DNA of 64,000 bases from the NCBI GenBank assembly GCA_030062745.1, contig CP099839.1:2671001-2735000 (forward strand), written 5' to 3'. Positions 1 through 11,707 of the stretch are shown one piece after another. The position numbers and the translations under genes are program-made. This DNA comes from Capitulum mitella (Eukaryota > Arthropoda > Thecostraca > Pollicipedomorpha > Pollicipedidae). The first letter of the stretch is position 1, and every line of letters starts with the position of its first letter. The notes beneath the pieces are model-generated. The model was not told where the DNA came from and ran no database searches. It worked only from the letters and a program-made list of their open reading frames with translations.

Positions 1-1050
1 GTTACCCGAAGATTATTCAGGGCGACACTGATGATGTGATAATGATGTTGCCCCCTGATAGGTGCACGCCGGACATGCCTGTAGGGCAAGGGCGTCGTTT
101 TTTATAGGCCCGGTGATGCGTGCTGCCAATGTTCCACTGGGCCCTAACATCCGTTGAGAAATGCACATAAGGGGGTAGGTTTTCGGGCCCTCGGCTGACC
201 CCCCATAATCACTTATGCCAAACGACACTCCTGTTTCAGGGGACATGCTATTCAGAGGGCCTTACTGGCCAAATTGGTAAAATAATTCTAGAAAATCCAG
301 CCGCATGCTATGGAATAATTAACTGCATGATACGCTTTTAGCGCAGAGTCCATTCATTTGCACAAGCCCGTCAATGAAAAGGAGAGGACCCAGGACCACC
401 AGCGTCGCCACCTATAGAGCTATGGTGCGAATCAGGTGATACGATACCGTCCCTTCGTTCTCATTCAGGTCGCCGGACGGCCGCTGAAACAACAGCGCAG
501 TAGCCGGGCAGGCGGCACCAGAAGTGCAGAGGACTCACGTGAGCTGACGGACACTTGCGTCCACCTCCGCCCTTCTCACACTCCGAGCTGCAGCGGGAAG
601 GGCTACCCCTGACTTCGTCCCGTCCCGCATTGTTTTGACGCAACCCTTCAACGAGAAGTGCCGTGCGATTGACGACGGACGCTTGCCGTTAGCGAGTCCT
701 CTGAGAAGGCGTTCTCCATCGGCCGCCGGGTGCTTAACGCGGCTTGCGCCTTATTACAGCGCACCGGCCCGCTATGCATGGCCAGAAGGCGTGTCCGACG
801 TATGACGGCCCGACCGGTGGGGCGACTCTTTCGGCTGCGTAGATGTGACGGATTCTGCCGCAGCGGTTGAGCGGCGCGGCCTGACCCGGACTTGCCGTGA
901 ACGGCGTCAGAACCTACGTCTGCCGTGCCTCGTCTGGCTGGTGCGCCGCCGCCGTCGACAGGGAACCTGTCATGCAACCTGAGTGCGAACGTAGCAGTGA
1001 GCCTGGGTGGCAGGGAGGATGGCTCTGTGGCACGAAATGCATCTTGGGGT
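1..1050. other. No convincing gene; mixed repeat sequence
   Basis: I see no supported gene here. Around 160-210 there is a fragment resembling the family F repeat seen near 57.4 and 63.8 kb (GGGCCCTCGGCT core). A short plus-strand reading near 705-750 (SSEKAFSIGRRVLN) faintly recalls the C-terminal dimerisation segment of hAT transposases, but it has no partner sequence and breaks off. The open frames are overlapping shadows in GC-rich DNA. Confidence 0.4.
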
Positions 1051-3640
1051 GTATCGGCAAGACCAGCTTTGAAAAGATTCCGGACAAGCGTATGCTATTT
1101 TCACGTGTGTGCACCAAAAACAGCAACTGTGAAGGAATTTTGGAAAACAAAGAAATTTGGAGCTTGTGCGGGGCGAATGAAGTTCTATCACTGATGGCTA
1201 CAGCACGCCTGGCAGCGCAATGGTGAACTACGTGACGACGTTCGGTAAACCGGCTGCAGATGTCGAGTTCTGGCATTACTTTACGAAGCAAGGGCATACG
1301 TCCAGTCAGAATGCACAGCAGAACCGAAATGTGCCAGTTTTACATACATATCAGAGAACTATGCAGCCAAGCGTGTGCATGTGCGTACGTTGATACGACA
1401 GTCATTAGTCATCGCTTTGGAATGAAAAGTTAGGTTGTTTTCGTCCTATTTTTTCCATGTGAGCATCAGGAATGCTGTTAAAGTTGGCCGCGGGAAATGG
1501 GTCAGTTACTTGGCAAAGTTTAGCATGAATGTTACCATACTATATTCAAGAGTTGCTGCGCGCTTGCAGTTCGAGAATAATCATACAACCGCAAACAGTC
1601 CTGACTGATCTTTTCCCGGCATTTGCCACTCGCTGCCGCCCGCCTGTGCTCTCTCCCCTGCAACCAGTCATTCGAACTCCACCGAAGCAGATGACGCCGA
1701 CTGTAAACGAAGCAGCGCCGTACCCGTGACTGATGGACGGACCAGGCGGGGAGAGCAATGAGAAAGGAAACTGGAGGCCCAGTGACTCCCGGTAGTTTAC
1801 CGAAGTGCAGTGCAGTGGTGAGATCTTGAAAGGGCGGGTGTGTCTGAGAGAGGACTCTTGAGTGAGAATGACCACCAGGAAAAAAGCGCATTTTTTTCTT
1901 GGGACAGCAGAGTGCCTTGCCAAAAAAACTCAGTTGCAATGCATACAAACAAAGACGTGACGAGCTGACGAAAGAAAAGTGTGCCTTTTGCAAGCTGCAA
2001 ACAAACCGCGGATCTCTGCGAAATGGAAGGGTATGAACCTATGGCAGTTAGTTATTAACCCGTCCCCGACTGAGGGGCGATTCACTGTCCCCCCTGGGGC
2101 TTTTCTAAGACTGCGAGAGAACAAACAAACACAGAGCCACGAAATTTCGTGTGCCTTTTGCTTGATCACTTTTACACCTTGTAGCAAAGTTTTCACCTTA
2201 GGTGAAGTCAGGTGTCTGACCTAGGTTAGGTCAAACGGATCTATGTCCAAAAAAGTTTAGCGCCCTGCAATGTTTTCGGGAAACAAGCTATCGCAATAAT
2301 ACTTTCAGGGATTGGTGATCTTAATAGATGCAAGAAAACTGCAATCTCAGATTTTTTCGGAATTTTCTGGGTCATTGACCTGAGGTCAAGCCTATTTTTA
2401 AGACATATTGTCGTTTTTTTCGGAAATTGGCCGAATTTTTCATAACATTTTTAGTGCGGAGTGAAGTAGACATCTAGTTACCATCAACAGGCAAAATATC
2501 AATGACTTCCAGCCATTGACCTGAGGCCAGGTCACGAATAACTGTTGTGAGCCAAAATGTACCACCGTCAAAATCAACTCAGATGAATTACTCAGGAGGG
2601 TAGAAAAAGGCAGAACTGGCTTGCACAGACGTAAGTAATACCAAGAACCCTAAAAAGTTTAAAAAATTGCGTATTTTGGAAACAAACTGGCTTTTGCGAA
2701 GAAAACTCCGCCAGTTGTGTAGATTGGCAACTAATGATTGTTTCCAAAATTTAAGCATGCAAAACCATCACAAGAACCACTAAGATCAATAAAAATTGAC
2801 ATAGAGAGGTTTATGTCGCGAAAATAAAGGAACGCTACAATTAGTTCCCGTTAATTTCATACTGCGTACGGCTGCAGTGTCCGCCCACAACCCGTGTGAA
2901 AACTGCCATGTCTTTAACTCAACGTTTCGGCGTTTACATTTAACAAATCTGAGAAATTAGACGTGGATCGGCATCTGCGGGCCTTTACTTGTGCGTTGGT
3001 GCCTTCACCTATGCGTTATGAGTCACAGCCCTTGAGATTCAGGCCGTTTCTCGGTCTCATGCGGTCGGCTATGAGAAAACATGTATAGGACGTAAATTGC
3101 CTACATTTTATCTAAAACTAAAAATGAGACCAGTTTCGACCTGTACTCGTTGCAAGTTTTCCAACGGTGTGCTTATTTTTATCGTGCAAACAACTGTTCG
3201 TGAGTTAGAGGGGACGGTGAACCGCCTGCCCCTCCCCCCGGTCGGGTGTGATCGTCGCCGACCGACGGTCGTGCGCGGGTTAAATCAGTGGCAGCTGAGG
3301 CAGTGGCGGCAGAGCCTCTCCGGAGCTGAGGGAGCAAGCCAGTTTTTTAACTCGATTCTTTCCGTGCAACGCTATAGGCTTAATGTTAAATTTCGACCGG
3401 AGATGGGGAAAACTGACCCCCTGCCGCCCTAATCCGCCGCCCCTGAGCTGAGGCGGCCGAAACGTCGGCGAACGAAGGAATCTCTACGATAATTCTGCAG
3501 AGAATCGAAAGAAGTACAAGAGTGCTGTGATAAAGACCAATCCGTGAACATAAAGAAAGAAAGAGTCATGGACCATCTTTCGGTGTTCACCAAAATATTT
3601 TTCATGCGCTTTTTCGATGCGGGGCTGGTAACAACCAACC
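1051..3640 (+). repeat. Family B dispersed repeat, copy 1 (interrupted)
   Basis: This copy aligns by eye with 20589-21790. Both share the same sequence of blocks: ATTTTCACGTG near the left, GTGAACTA..GTGACGAC, AGAGTTGCTGCGCGCTTGCA-like, AGTGACTCCCG, TTTGCAAGCTGC, and a right block with CATCTTTCGGTGTTC. Copy 1 is split at 2055-2058 by the TTAA-flanked family A element and resumes at 3284. A further stretch of roughly 140 bases between two GCTGAGG motifs (about 3291-3440) is also absent from copy 2. No transposase reading frame is visible, so its class is unknown. Confidence 0.65.
2059..3279 (+). mobile_element. Family A, piggyBac-like non-autonomous element, copy 1
   Basis: A 1221-bp element starts CCCGTCCCCGAC and ends in CGGG, and is bounded on both sides by TTAA (2055-2058 and 3280-3283). 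TTAA target duplication with CCC..GGG ends is the hallmark of the piggyBac superfamily. The uninterrupted family B copy at 21.6 kb shows the empty site with a single TTAA, which fixes the boundaries exactly. No transposase frame is present (longest about 110 codons, unrecognised), so it is non-autonomous. It carries several AGGTCA half-sites, for example a perfect TGACCTGAGGTCA at 2376-2388. A near-complete inverted copy lies at 43902-45076. Confidence 0.85.
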
Positions 3641-3984
3641 TTGATAACCAATGTAATCAACAGGTCATTTCACCTGCATCGCGCTTCTAGCGAACCGAAT
3701 CATTTGCCTACCACGTTAAGCAACTGACAGAGCCGATTCCCCGCTCAAAAACCAGCTGGCCTTCACGTCTTTGGTCCGGTTTTCGGTGGGTGAGGCTCTC
3801 GAGTCCCGGACGGACCAGGTCTTCAAGAGGACTGAATGCTATCCGGCGCTCAGAGTAAGCGCCGAACTCGATTACTCGATTCGATCTCTCAAACGGCAAA
3901 ACATTTGACCTCAACTTTGTTGTCCATGTCCATGTCCGCGGCGATACCCTCTCCCGCCACTCCTCTCTTCTCTTCCCCGGCCAG

Positions 3985-4119
3985 GAGGAAGGGGAAGACG
4001 AGCTGCTGGGAGGCACCCTGCGGCACCCCTCCCCTCCCGCTCCTATCCCCTCCCTGGCCAGGTGGGTGGGGCGGACCCTGGAGCAGATCAGCCTCTGCTG
4101 GGCGGCTCCCGGCGGCCAG
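3985..4119 (+). CDS. Candidate internal exon, unrecognised
   Basis: An open frame of exactly 45 codons sits between a strong pyrimidine tract ending CCGGCCAG (acceptor, 3982-3984) and a GTGAGG donor at 4120. Both ends are in phase 0. The predicted peptide begins EEGEDELLGG and ends LCWAAPGGQ. The frame is open back to 3859 and closes soon after the donor. I do not recognise a family, and no partner exon was found nearby. GC-rich sequence can produce such a pattern by chance; the longer overlapping minus-strand frame (3708-4232) looks like a shadow. Confidence 0.25.
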
Positions 4120-4780
4120 GTGAGGGTTTCTGCAGCGATTCGGCAGTAGGCGTTTCCCGATAAACAAGCGTGCAAACAGCTATAACGGGCGTAAGGTCGC
4201 CAGCCCAAGAGAGGTCTCCGAGACCCTCCCAACGACGACCGGCGCCTGGCTGCTGCTGTCTGCTGGCTAACTCAAAACGCGCGTCCATGTGTCCGCAGAT
4301 CTCCGGTGACTGTAGAAGTGCTGTCATTCCTTTTCTAACAATCGTTCTCTCACGTGTGACCAGGACTGCACCAACTCCAGTCATAGGTAACGCAATGTGT
4401 GAAGACGAACAGCGTTAGGTAATACTGATCGCCACCTAACATTAAACGAGCAACTTCACACTGATCGTCTAATCACTTTGGCAGTTTCAGGTCGTAACTG
4501 CGAACCACCACGCAGGTTTGCGTATCCAGATGTTGGCAGAAACCATACCGATTCACGCGGCGAGCACGGCAGATAGTTGTGAGGATACGACTGAACAACT
4601 GAAAGTATGAAGTAGTGCAAAATGTTCCGCACATGCGCAAGTCAGGGATGCCATTGTTGGTGAAATGATCGAGCAAGGTGCACATTGGTTTCGTCGTCAT
4701 CTGCAATACACATTGCCCTGCGCACCCGACTAGTCTACATTTTAATGATCAGTTTTGTGCATCGATATGACCGTTTGTGT
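4120..4780. other. No gene seen
   Basis: Non-coding by inspection; only short overlapping open frames without family resemblance or matching splice signals. Confidence 0.4.
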
Positions 4781-4975
4781 GGTTCTCAGGGGCCTACCTC
4801 CGCATGTGCGTCCGTCAGGTGACAGCGGCAGTGCTACTGTGTGATTCTCAGGGACTTGCCTCGGATGTGCGTCCGTCAGGTGACGGCGGCAGTGCTACTG
4901 TGTGATTCTCAGGGACTTGCCTCGGATGTGCGTCCGTCAGGTGACGGCGGCAGCGCGGTCGCGCGATTCCTTACC
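4781..4975. repeat. 61-bp tandem repeat, about 3 copies
   Basis: The motif ATGTGCGTCCGTCAGG recurs at 4804, 4865 and 4926, a period of 61 bases. The second and third units are nearly identical and the first is more diverged. Open frames through it (4841-5207) simply read the repeat in frame. Confidence 0.85.
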
Positions 4976-6474
4976 TCGGAAGCGTCGACCGAGCGATACT
5001 TTCGTCGGCCGAAGGAGCGCCGCTTGCTGCCGGCCGACCTCAGCAGCTTCTCTTCATCCATGGCTGGAGCGGCGGAGAAAACCGAGAGACGTCGAAGCCT
5101 CATGTCAGTGCAGTCAGTCAGTCAAACACAAGAAATGTGGCCATTCTGGTACGATATTTGTTCAGACGTACTGTAAACTATGTCTAGATCTAACCATCTG
5201 CTTATAAGATTTTCAGTTACTGAGGCAGGGTGCGGTAAAGCAGGCACGAAGGAATCAACTGCGTGTGTCGGTGACGTACAAATGGCTCAAAACGTGGCGG
5301 GAATCAGTAACAGTCTTTGCGTGATGCTGGAAAGTGTACGTTTGCACATTTTCTCCAGACTACGTCCTGGTCGATTAACGACGTGATCATACGGCAAGAG
5401 CAATCGCAAAACCATTCGAGTATGGTACTGGGGTTAAGCTGAGGCGCACTTTGGACGATATATCGGAAATTCTTAAACAACTTTCCCTGGACTGCAAGCT
5501 CTTTTGTCTACTGTTCGTTGAGGGTAAAGTGGATTCATGGTGGATGCGTCGTGGGTGGTGTCGCGTGGGCTCGCATCTCACGTTGTACGGGAAATATGCG
5601 TTTCTAGCGTTTGCTATATGACTTGCCTTTTTGCATCAACATCGCTCAAAGCTGTCAGACGTGAAATGAATGTGGTTACAAACGGGAAAGGACAGCATAT
5701 TTAAAATTATCCCGACCCCATAACCTTGCGTGCGGAAATGCTGAATCCGAAGTGCTGGAAATAATGGAAGGTCATCCGGAGAGAACAGCCATCCAAAGGT
5801 CAGTGTAATTCATGGTGGAACTCGATTTGCCTCAAAGCCGGAACACAGAGGTGACAAAGTGTAGATGCATCATTTGAGGCATTCTGCAGACTAAACTTGC
5901 TCACGACCAGTACTCAAACTTGCATACATTTCAAGACAAATGTCATGCATTTTTGCAGACAGGCGACAAATTTCCAGGCAAGTCAGGATGTCCATACTGT
6001 TCCGCTCTCTTTGATATCAAGATGTTTCTAGTTCGCATGTCTGACAGCAACGTGAACCGCGTTTTTTAGTGTAAGTGGCGACGAGCAGCTAATTCCCTCG
6101 ACTGCTGAATTTCATTCCCAGCATCGCAAAGAAACAAAAGCACGATTAAACGAACGCCATTCTAATCCGGAATACAAACAACTTCCTTTGCTTTCCTTCA
6201 TTTGGTTACTTAAATTTGTTTACTTTATCTACTTAATTCAAGTGTTGCTTAACATACTTTACACCTGACGAACTTTAGCTTAACCTTACCTTTGGGCAAC
6301 AGACTGATTTAGAATCAGGGAGTATAACGATATATTGTACAAACGCCTGTCGGTTTATTCCGTTTTCGTGGCAAGACGGTGCTGTAAAATTAAATTAAAC
6401 ATTTGACGTACAGTGGTATGACTTAACAGATTTTTATGTAATGCATTATATTGTTTGGTATGCATAAATTTGTA

Positions 6475-6477
<3 letters not shown>
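4976..6477. other. No gene seen
   Basis: AT-rich, non-coding by inspection. I found no splice-bounded frame, RNA gene or repeat shared with other parts of the window. Confidence 0.4.

Positions 6478-6550
<73 letters not shown>
6476..6550. repeat. TA dinucleotide microsatellite
   Basis: A nearly pure run of TA repeats, interrupted once by GTA near 6508. Confidence 0.95.
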
Positions 6551-6552
<2 letters not shown>

Positions 6553-7142
6553 GTCCTAAATTCGTGTGTATGTATATAACAGACTTGCATGAGGTTGAAG
6601 TTACTGGTATGTGTCATCGACAGTAACAATACACTTTGATCATTGCAAATGTCGCCTTAATGAATGTTTTTCTCATGGAAAAGGTAACAGCCTGTTTTCG
6701 AGGTCTACTTCCTTGTTTGGTACAAGCGAGGCCGTAGATAAAAAATGGACGGCCCAACCCGGCCAGCCATAACGTTCTTTGCAAACTAATAGATCTGCAA
6801 TTAGTGAGCTGAAATCACGAAACTTTCGCCACAAATCTCCTCAAGTATTTGCATTTTTCGCATCTGCGGTCGTGGTGCATGAGCTTGCAAGCACGTTTCA
6901 TCGCAAAACTTTTTCCGGACTAATGTGTTTTTTTTTTCTTAGGACCTTTTCACAAGTGCCTTTTGTTTGTTTTACCCATCAGTGACAGCCAACATTAACA
7001 TGGGCGATCGCGACGTTGATATTTACGATTCCCAAGGTGTATAACACCGAAATAACTCGACAAATATCCGTCTTCGTGGTGAAATGCATCCAGGGCAAAT
7101 AAACATGCCAAAATATTTCAAAGCGCTTTCCAAATTCGAGGA

Positions 7143-7232
7143 CAAATGCACTAGGTTGAGCAACCTAGTGCATTTGGACTAGGAGTCAACCTAGTCGTGG
7201 GGCGTGCAACGTCGTGCAGCACGCCCCACGAC
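7143..7232. repeat. Two consecutive perfect hairpins
   Basis: The first is CAAATGCACTAGGTTG at 7143-7158, followed after only 2 nt by its exact complement at 7161-7176. The second is GTCGTGGGGCGTGC at 7194-7207, complemented by 7219-7232 across an 11-nt loop. Between them GACTAGG/CCTAGTC (7178-7184 and 7190-7196) can form a third short stem that overlaps the second. No terminator, histone-type or riboswitch signature is recognised. The surrounding 6551-8700 has no supported gene. Confidence 0.85.
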
Positions 7233-8704
7233 GCGTCGTAGTACCGATGCTAACTGAACTGTGAATGGTATATTTTGCGTTTCTTAGACATCTTCGGCCT
7301 CCCCCTCAAGCAAATATTGCTAATGCTTCTGTTTCGGCAGTTTTTTTCATAACGCGGAAGGCGTAATATTTGCTACGAACTACTTACTACATCTGCATTC
7401 CGGACGAACGCATAAAACGAAAGATAACAGCAAGTCTTTCAAAATCTGCCGGTCAAGAGTAGTTTGCGCAGTTTGTGACTGTATAGATGTACTTCTAGTG
7501 AAGCCAAAAATATCCTCATAACTGTAATTCCTTTGCTGTAGGTAATGTAGAATGATTGGTTTTCTAGTTTTGAATACAAAGGGCAGAAGAATTGCGTTTT
7601 TGGACGAGCATTTCACTTTCCACAAATGCAGCCGCGATACCAAAAACTAAAATCAATTCTGACCAGATAAAACAATGTTATCTTTTCAACATCAACGTCC
7701 AATGCTGAAGTAAACTTGTGATACATGGCTTTAAATACATGCAATTGAAAAAAAAAACTAATGGGTGAAAACTGGGACGCTATTTTGTGTAAATGATTGC
7801 GAGGGGGCGACCCGGCGGCCTGAGAATATAACCTACTCTGAAATGTGGGTTTCTGAACGGATTTAGCCCACTTTTTGTTGACCACCGGTAATCCGTAAAT
7901 TTTCACATCAAGTTTATACGCAAAATTCGAATTCTCAGACGTATTGCAAACGTTTCCACAGCATACTGCAGCGGATACGTTTGGGAACAAACTGCTGCAT
8001 CCTTCAGAACAATTAAAGAGATGGAAAGAAAAATCAAAAGCAGGCACCCAGTGCATAGAAGTCCCTGTCAAAATAAAGTATTAGGATGTCGCCAGTGACG
8101 TCATGTTCCTCGACCAATGAGAGGCCGGCGCGGGTCGGCTGTAGGCTGGTTAGTGGGTTACGCCGTAGAAATAAAAGGGCCCACCCTTCTATGTCTATGG
8201 GTTACGTCGGCCAAGTTTGCTTATGACGGCCTTTGACGATGGGGGACATTATCTGTTTGTTTTTTGTATTTGAATATACCAGTACATACATTTTTATGTT
8301 TTCGCGAATCCTTTCAGTCTTACATGGCGTGGGATTCAAAATCAGCAGGGGCTTTGGGAGCCGGGACAATTACAGGAGTGGGGTAGCCTGTCAGGCGATC
8401 AACCCTTGGTAGGATGGGTTAGGGAGAAGACTGTAAGCAGTTACTAGTTTTGGAGTCGGCTAATTTTTCATGTCTTCGGGTTTTTGTATTATCATGATTA
8501 ACGTTTAAATAACCTAAAAATACTCCGACTTAGCACTGCCCGCTTGTTGGGTGAAAGGCGGCATGTCGGCTGTGACGTCATGCCAGACGCTTCTTTGGCC
8601 GGACAGTTTTACCTGGGTTTCTAGGGCCTTGGCAGAGACTGTTTTTAATTATTTTATCTAACCTGGGTAAAATCATGTGCGCTTTATTTTATGGCACACC
8701 GAAT
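7233..8704. other. No gene seen
   Basis: Overlapping minus-strand open frames (7380-8071) show no recognisable family, and the longest (152 codons) crosses A-rich, low-complexity runs. Nothing else is supported. Confidence 0.35.
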
Positions 8705-8985
8705 GTTAGCTTCGATGCCGGTGACGCCCAAGTCACGAAATTACTTCAAGAATTAAACGTGCCTATGGTGGCTATATGCGCAGCGTCCAAAATCTTTTGA
8801 TCTTTTTGCGAGTGTCCTTTCCTACAGTTTTTGTCCCGATCCACATGATGGAGCGAATTCTCCACATGGGGAAATGGTGGCTCTTGTCAATATGTAGCAC
8901 TATCGCGTTGGATGTGCGTTGGTATTTGACATCACGTCTATGTGGTTCGTGACCTGGGCGTCACCGGCGGGAAGCTGACTACAGG
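8705..8985. repeat. Fold-back element with about 23-bp inverted ends
   Basis: GCCGGTGACGCCCA at 8717 is complemented by TGGGCGTCACCGGC near 8956-8969. Pairing extends over about 23 bases with one mismatch, and imperfectly outward through AGCTTC on the left and GAAGCT on the right. The loop is about 207 bases and holds a small plus-strand frame from the ATG at 8676. It is probably a MITE or hairpin element; I could not assign a target duplication. Confidence 0.55.
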
Positions 8986-9054
8986 AGTGCTGTATGTTAT
9001 TGCGATCATGATTGTTTTCAAGTTAGGCCAAGTAATTTAAAACCATAGGTGGGC

Positions 9055-9185
9055 ATCGTTACTAAAAAATGTAACTTCGTTACTCGTTACTCCGTTACTC
9101 AAAAAAGCCAGTCCGTTACTCGTTACTCCGTTACTCTGCCTTAAAAAGTAACGGAAGTTACCGTTACTCCGTCATTCCGTTACTT
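9055..9185. repeat. Left subterminal repeat cluster of the hAT element
   Basis: Dense iterations of CGTTACTC and CCGTTACT, mirrored on the opposite strand at 12520-12680. Confidence 0.8.
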
Positions 9186-10029
9186 TTTTAAATGCAGTGA
9201 AAACCAAGCGAACGCGGGTTTTAAGTCTTTTATGCTGCTTTGTGGTTGTAAAACGCATTCCATATACAAAGGGAAGAAACAAAAAGCGCTTACCCAAAAC
9301 ACTCCGCTAGCTGCCCACTGCCCTCACCAGCCGTTGTAGAGTCGGCGGCGCCGGGACAACAGCCGCGGCGGGTATTCTACCACTGTGTTAGCCACAATGT
9401 TCAAACCAACGAATTCCTGTTCATTGCCCGCGGCGCCGACGGAGCGGGAACAACCGGCGCTGGAGTGGACGCATGCAAAATGCGACAAACAGCGGACATC
9501 TGTCGACTGGGTTTGATCAACAATGCCTCTCGAAGTATCCGCCCTGAACATAATGGTCTCCGTTCAGAGCTCGTTTCGGTCTCGCGAACTTCTTGTTTTG
9601 TTTTGAAATTATATGTGTGTATTAATTTGTGTATGTGCGCGTGCGTGGAGGTAAGATTCCTGATACCCCTGACGGTTTTTTAATACCAAACGACGAAGGA
9701 CTAAAAAAAAACATGACTGATATGGATTTTATTATTGTGAAATAAAAGACTAAAAAAAGGTGCTTTAGTACCTCTTCAGCACCCTTGAAAAGACAAATTA
9801 GCTATAAAAACATGGGCATAAGCAAGATGCAACGGAGGATGTTAGCCGTTCACAAGTGGAACATTTTGGAACGATGACGTTACCTGACATGACCCCTGTG
9901 AAAGGCCAAAATTGCTATCAATGAACTCGCTATTGTCTTACGGTTCAGTATATGTCGCTTAAGTTCAGCTTTTGAGGGACAAGGTATTGTGTCTGTTTAC
10001 CTACTTCCAAGGACGTGTTTTGACCTTTC

Positions 10030-10223
10030 ATGGCGTCTGGTGGCCTCAGAATTGACCTGAGGTCAAAACTCTTGAATGTTTTCGTCTCGGTTTCACAAAA
10101 CCTTTCCGCCGGTGTTTTCCTTTTTTCCGTGCGATATATGGAAGCCGAGATCCTGGGAGGTGCGGAAAACCGCCCTCCCCCTGCGGCCGGGCAAAGGATA
10201 TTCTGACACCGGCCGGAGACGGG
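10030..10223 (-). mobile_element. Fragment of a piggyBac-type element
   Basis: The sequence ends GACGGG and is followed by TTAA (10224-10227), and it contains TGACCTGAGGTCA as family A does. Only this end is recognisable and the other boundary is not visible. It lies inside the hAT element, so it inserted there later. Confidence 0.4.
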
Positions 10224-10242
10224 TTAAAAACACTTCATTTAA

Positions 10243-10900
10243 CCCTATTCCCTGTGGGGGGCCGATTCTGCTACCCGTGTCTTTTTGCTGGTCGCTCCCA
10301 CACTGTTTGCCGCAGCGCCACAAGATTTTCTGGCATTTCATGGAATTGATACACACGTGTTTTGTCAACATTTAAAAAAAAAATCGGTCCCGCAGAGGCG
10401 GTTCCAAGCCCCCGTTTTCGGCGGTAGTGTGCTGTGCGTGAAGCTGCAAAGTTGTGCGGTTCATTATCGTGACATTCTGAGTAGAAATAACGATCACTGA
10501 CTCATTTATATAGTCATACACATCCTAAACAATGCGTATGCACACACATTTTCAGGCGAACGCACACCCAGGTACTGAAAAAATGGGGGAGCACACTATT
10601 GTGCTTATGGTGCCCTCCCAATTTTGTTTACCTGGATCTACCTCTGCGCTACATATAAACTTAAACTGGCTTGCTAGTCGTACATCTGATGTTTATATCA
10701 CCCAAAACAAACAAAAACAAAGGAAATTTCTTATTTCAAAAATCACCCTTCTTGCCCTCCCTGGAACTGCCTATGGTTTTCTATTTTAAATTTCAGCTTT
10801 CGGCATATAAAAGACTTGGACATTCCAAGCTGAACCGTGTTATTCCCATGAAAATTGGTTGGTAAACACGGCCGCAGTGACCTTTCAAAAATCCCCAAAT
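10243..10900 (+). mobile_element. Left end of a TTAA-type element related to family C
   Basis: TTAA at 10239-10242 is followed by CCCTATTCCC, the same start as family C at 61665. Sequence diverges from family C after the first few dozen bases and no matching right end was found, so the right limit is a guess. Confidence 0.35.
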
Positions 10901-11707
10901 TTTGGGGTTTGTTTGCCCCCACGCCCTATTTTCGCAATTTTTGAATTTTCGGGGTCCGGAATTGGAGATATCGTTAAAACATATTAAATGGCATTCATCC
11001 CATCAACATTGGACGAATGCATCTCGAGATCTCTGGAAGGGCGGGTAATCTTCACCTTTCGGCCAATGCATATTTTTCGAAGGTGCAAAAGTGGCAACGG
11101 CTCATATCATGTTTGAGTTTGGGTCCTCACTTCTGCGTCTACAAAAAATAATGTGCCAGCCGAAAGGTGTTTCGGCCAGTTGATATTTTTTTCGGGAACG
11201 CAGGAGTGGTAACTCGAATCGCATGGACAATGTAGCCTGTCCTCCAAGTTAAAAATGATTTAACCTAACCTAACCTAAAACCTACTGTATGGTTGCAGGG
11301 ATTGCCCTAGATGGGCATGTAAAACTAATTTTTTGTTAGGTTCAATTTCCCTGCTTTTTGGTTTGGTCAGCTGGTATCGGCTGAAGGCAAACATGTGTCA
11401 ACTGAATCAAAATTCAAGAGTTACTTAACCAAGTCAGTTTACACATCCAGTAGGGGCCAGTGCTTAGAAAAATACCTGAATGGGCTAAGTTGTTCACACA
11501 ACTTGTGTTGCCACTTCCGCGTCTACAAAAATTACGCGTAAGCGTCGGCCGAAAGGTAGATTACCGCAGATCTGCCCCCCCCCCAGGGTAATGTGAATCT
11601 CACTGCCTGCAGAGAATATGGTTAAGGCAAATAGTCCAAGCAATAGTCGACAAGCTTCATAATTATGCTTTACTACTGACAACTTATTGTACATATTCTG
11701 TTCTCAC

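Noticed and set aside
700-790. hAT transposase dimerisation domain
   Set aside because: Only about 14 residues resemble it and the next motif is absent.
3708-4232. 174-codon minus-strand frame
   Set aside because: Complement of a GC-rich, pyrimidine-tract-containing region; no family resemblance.
4781-4975. CRISPR-like array
   Set aside because: Contiguous 61-bp tandem units without spacers, in a eukaryotic genome.
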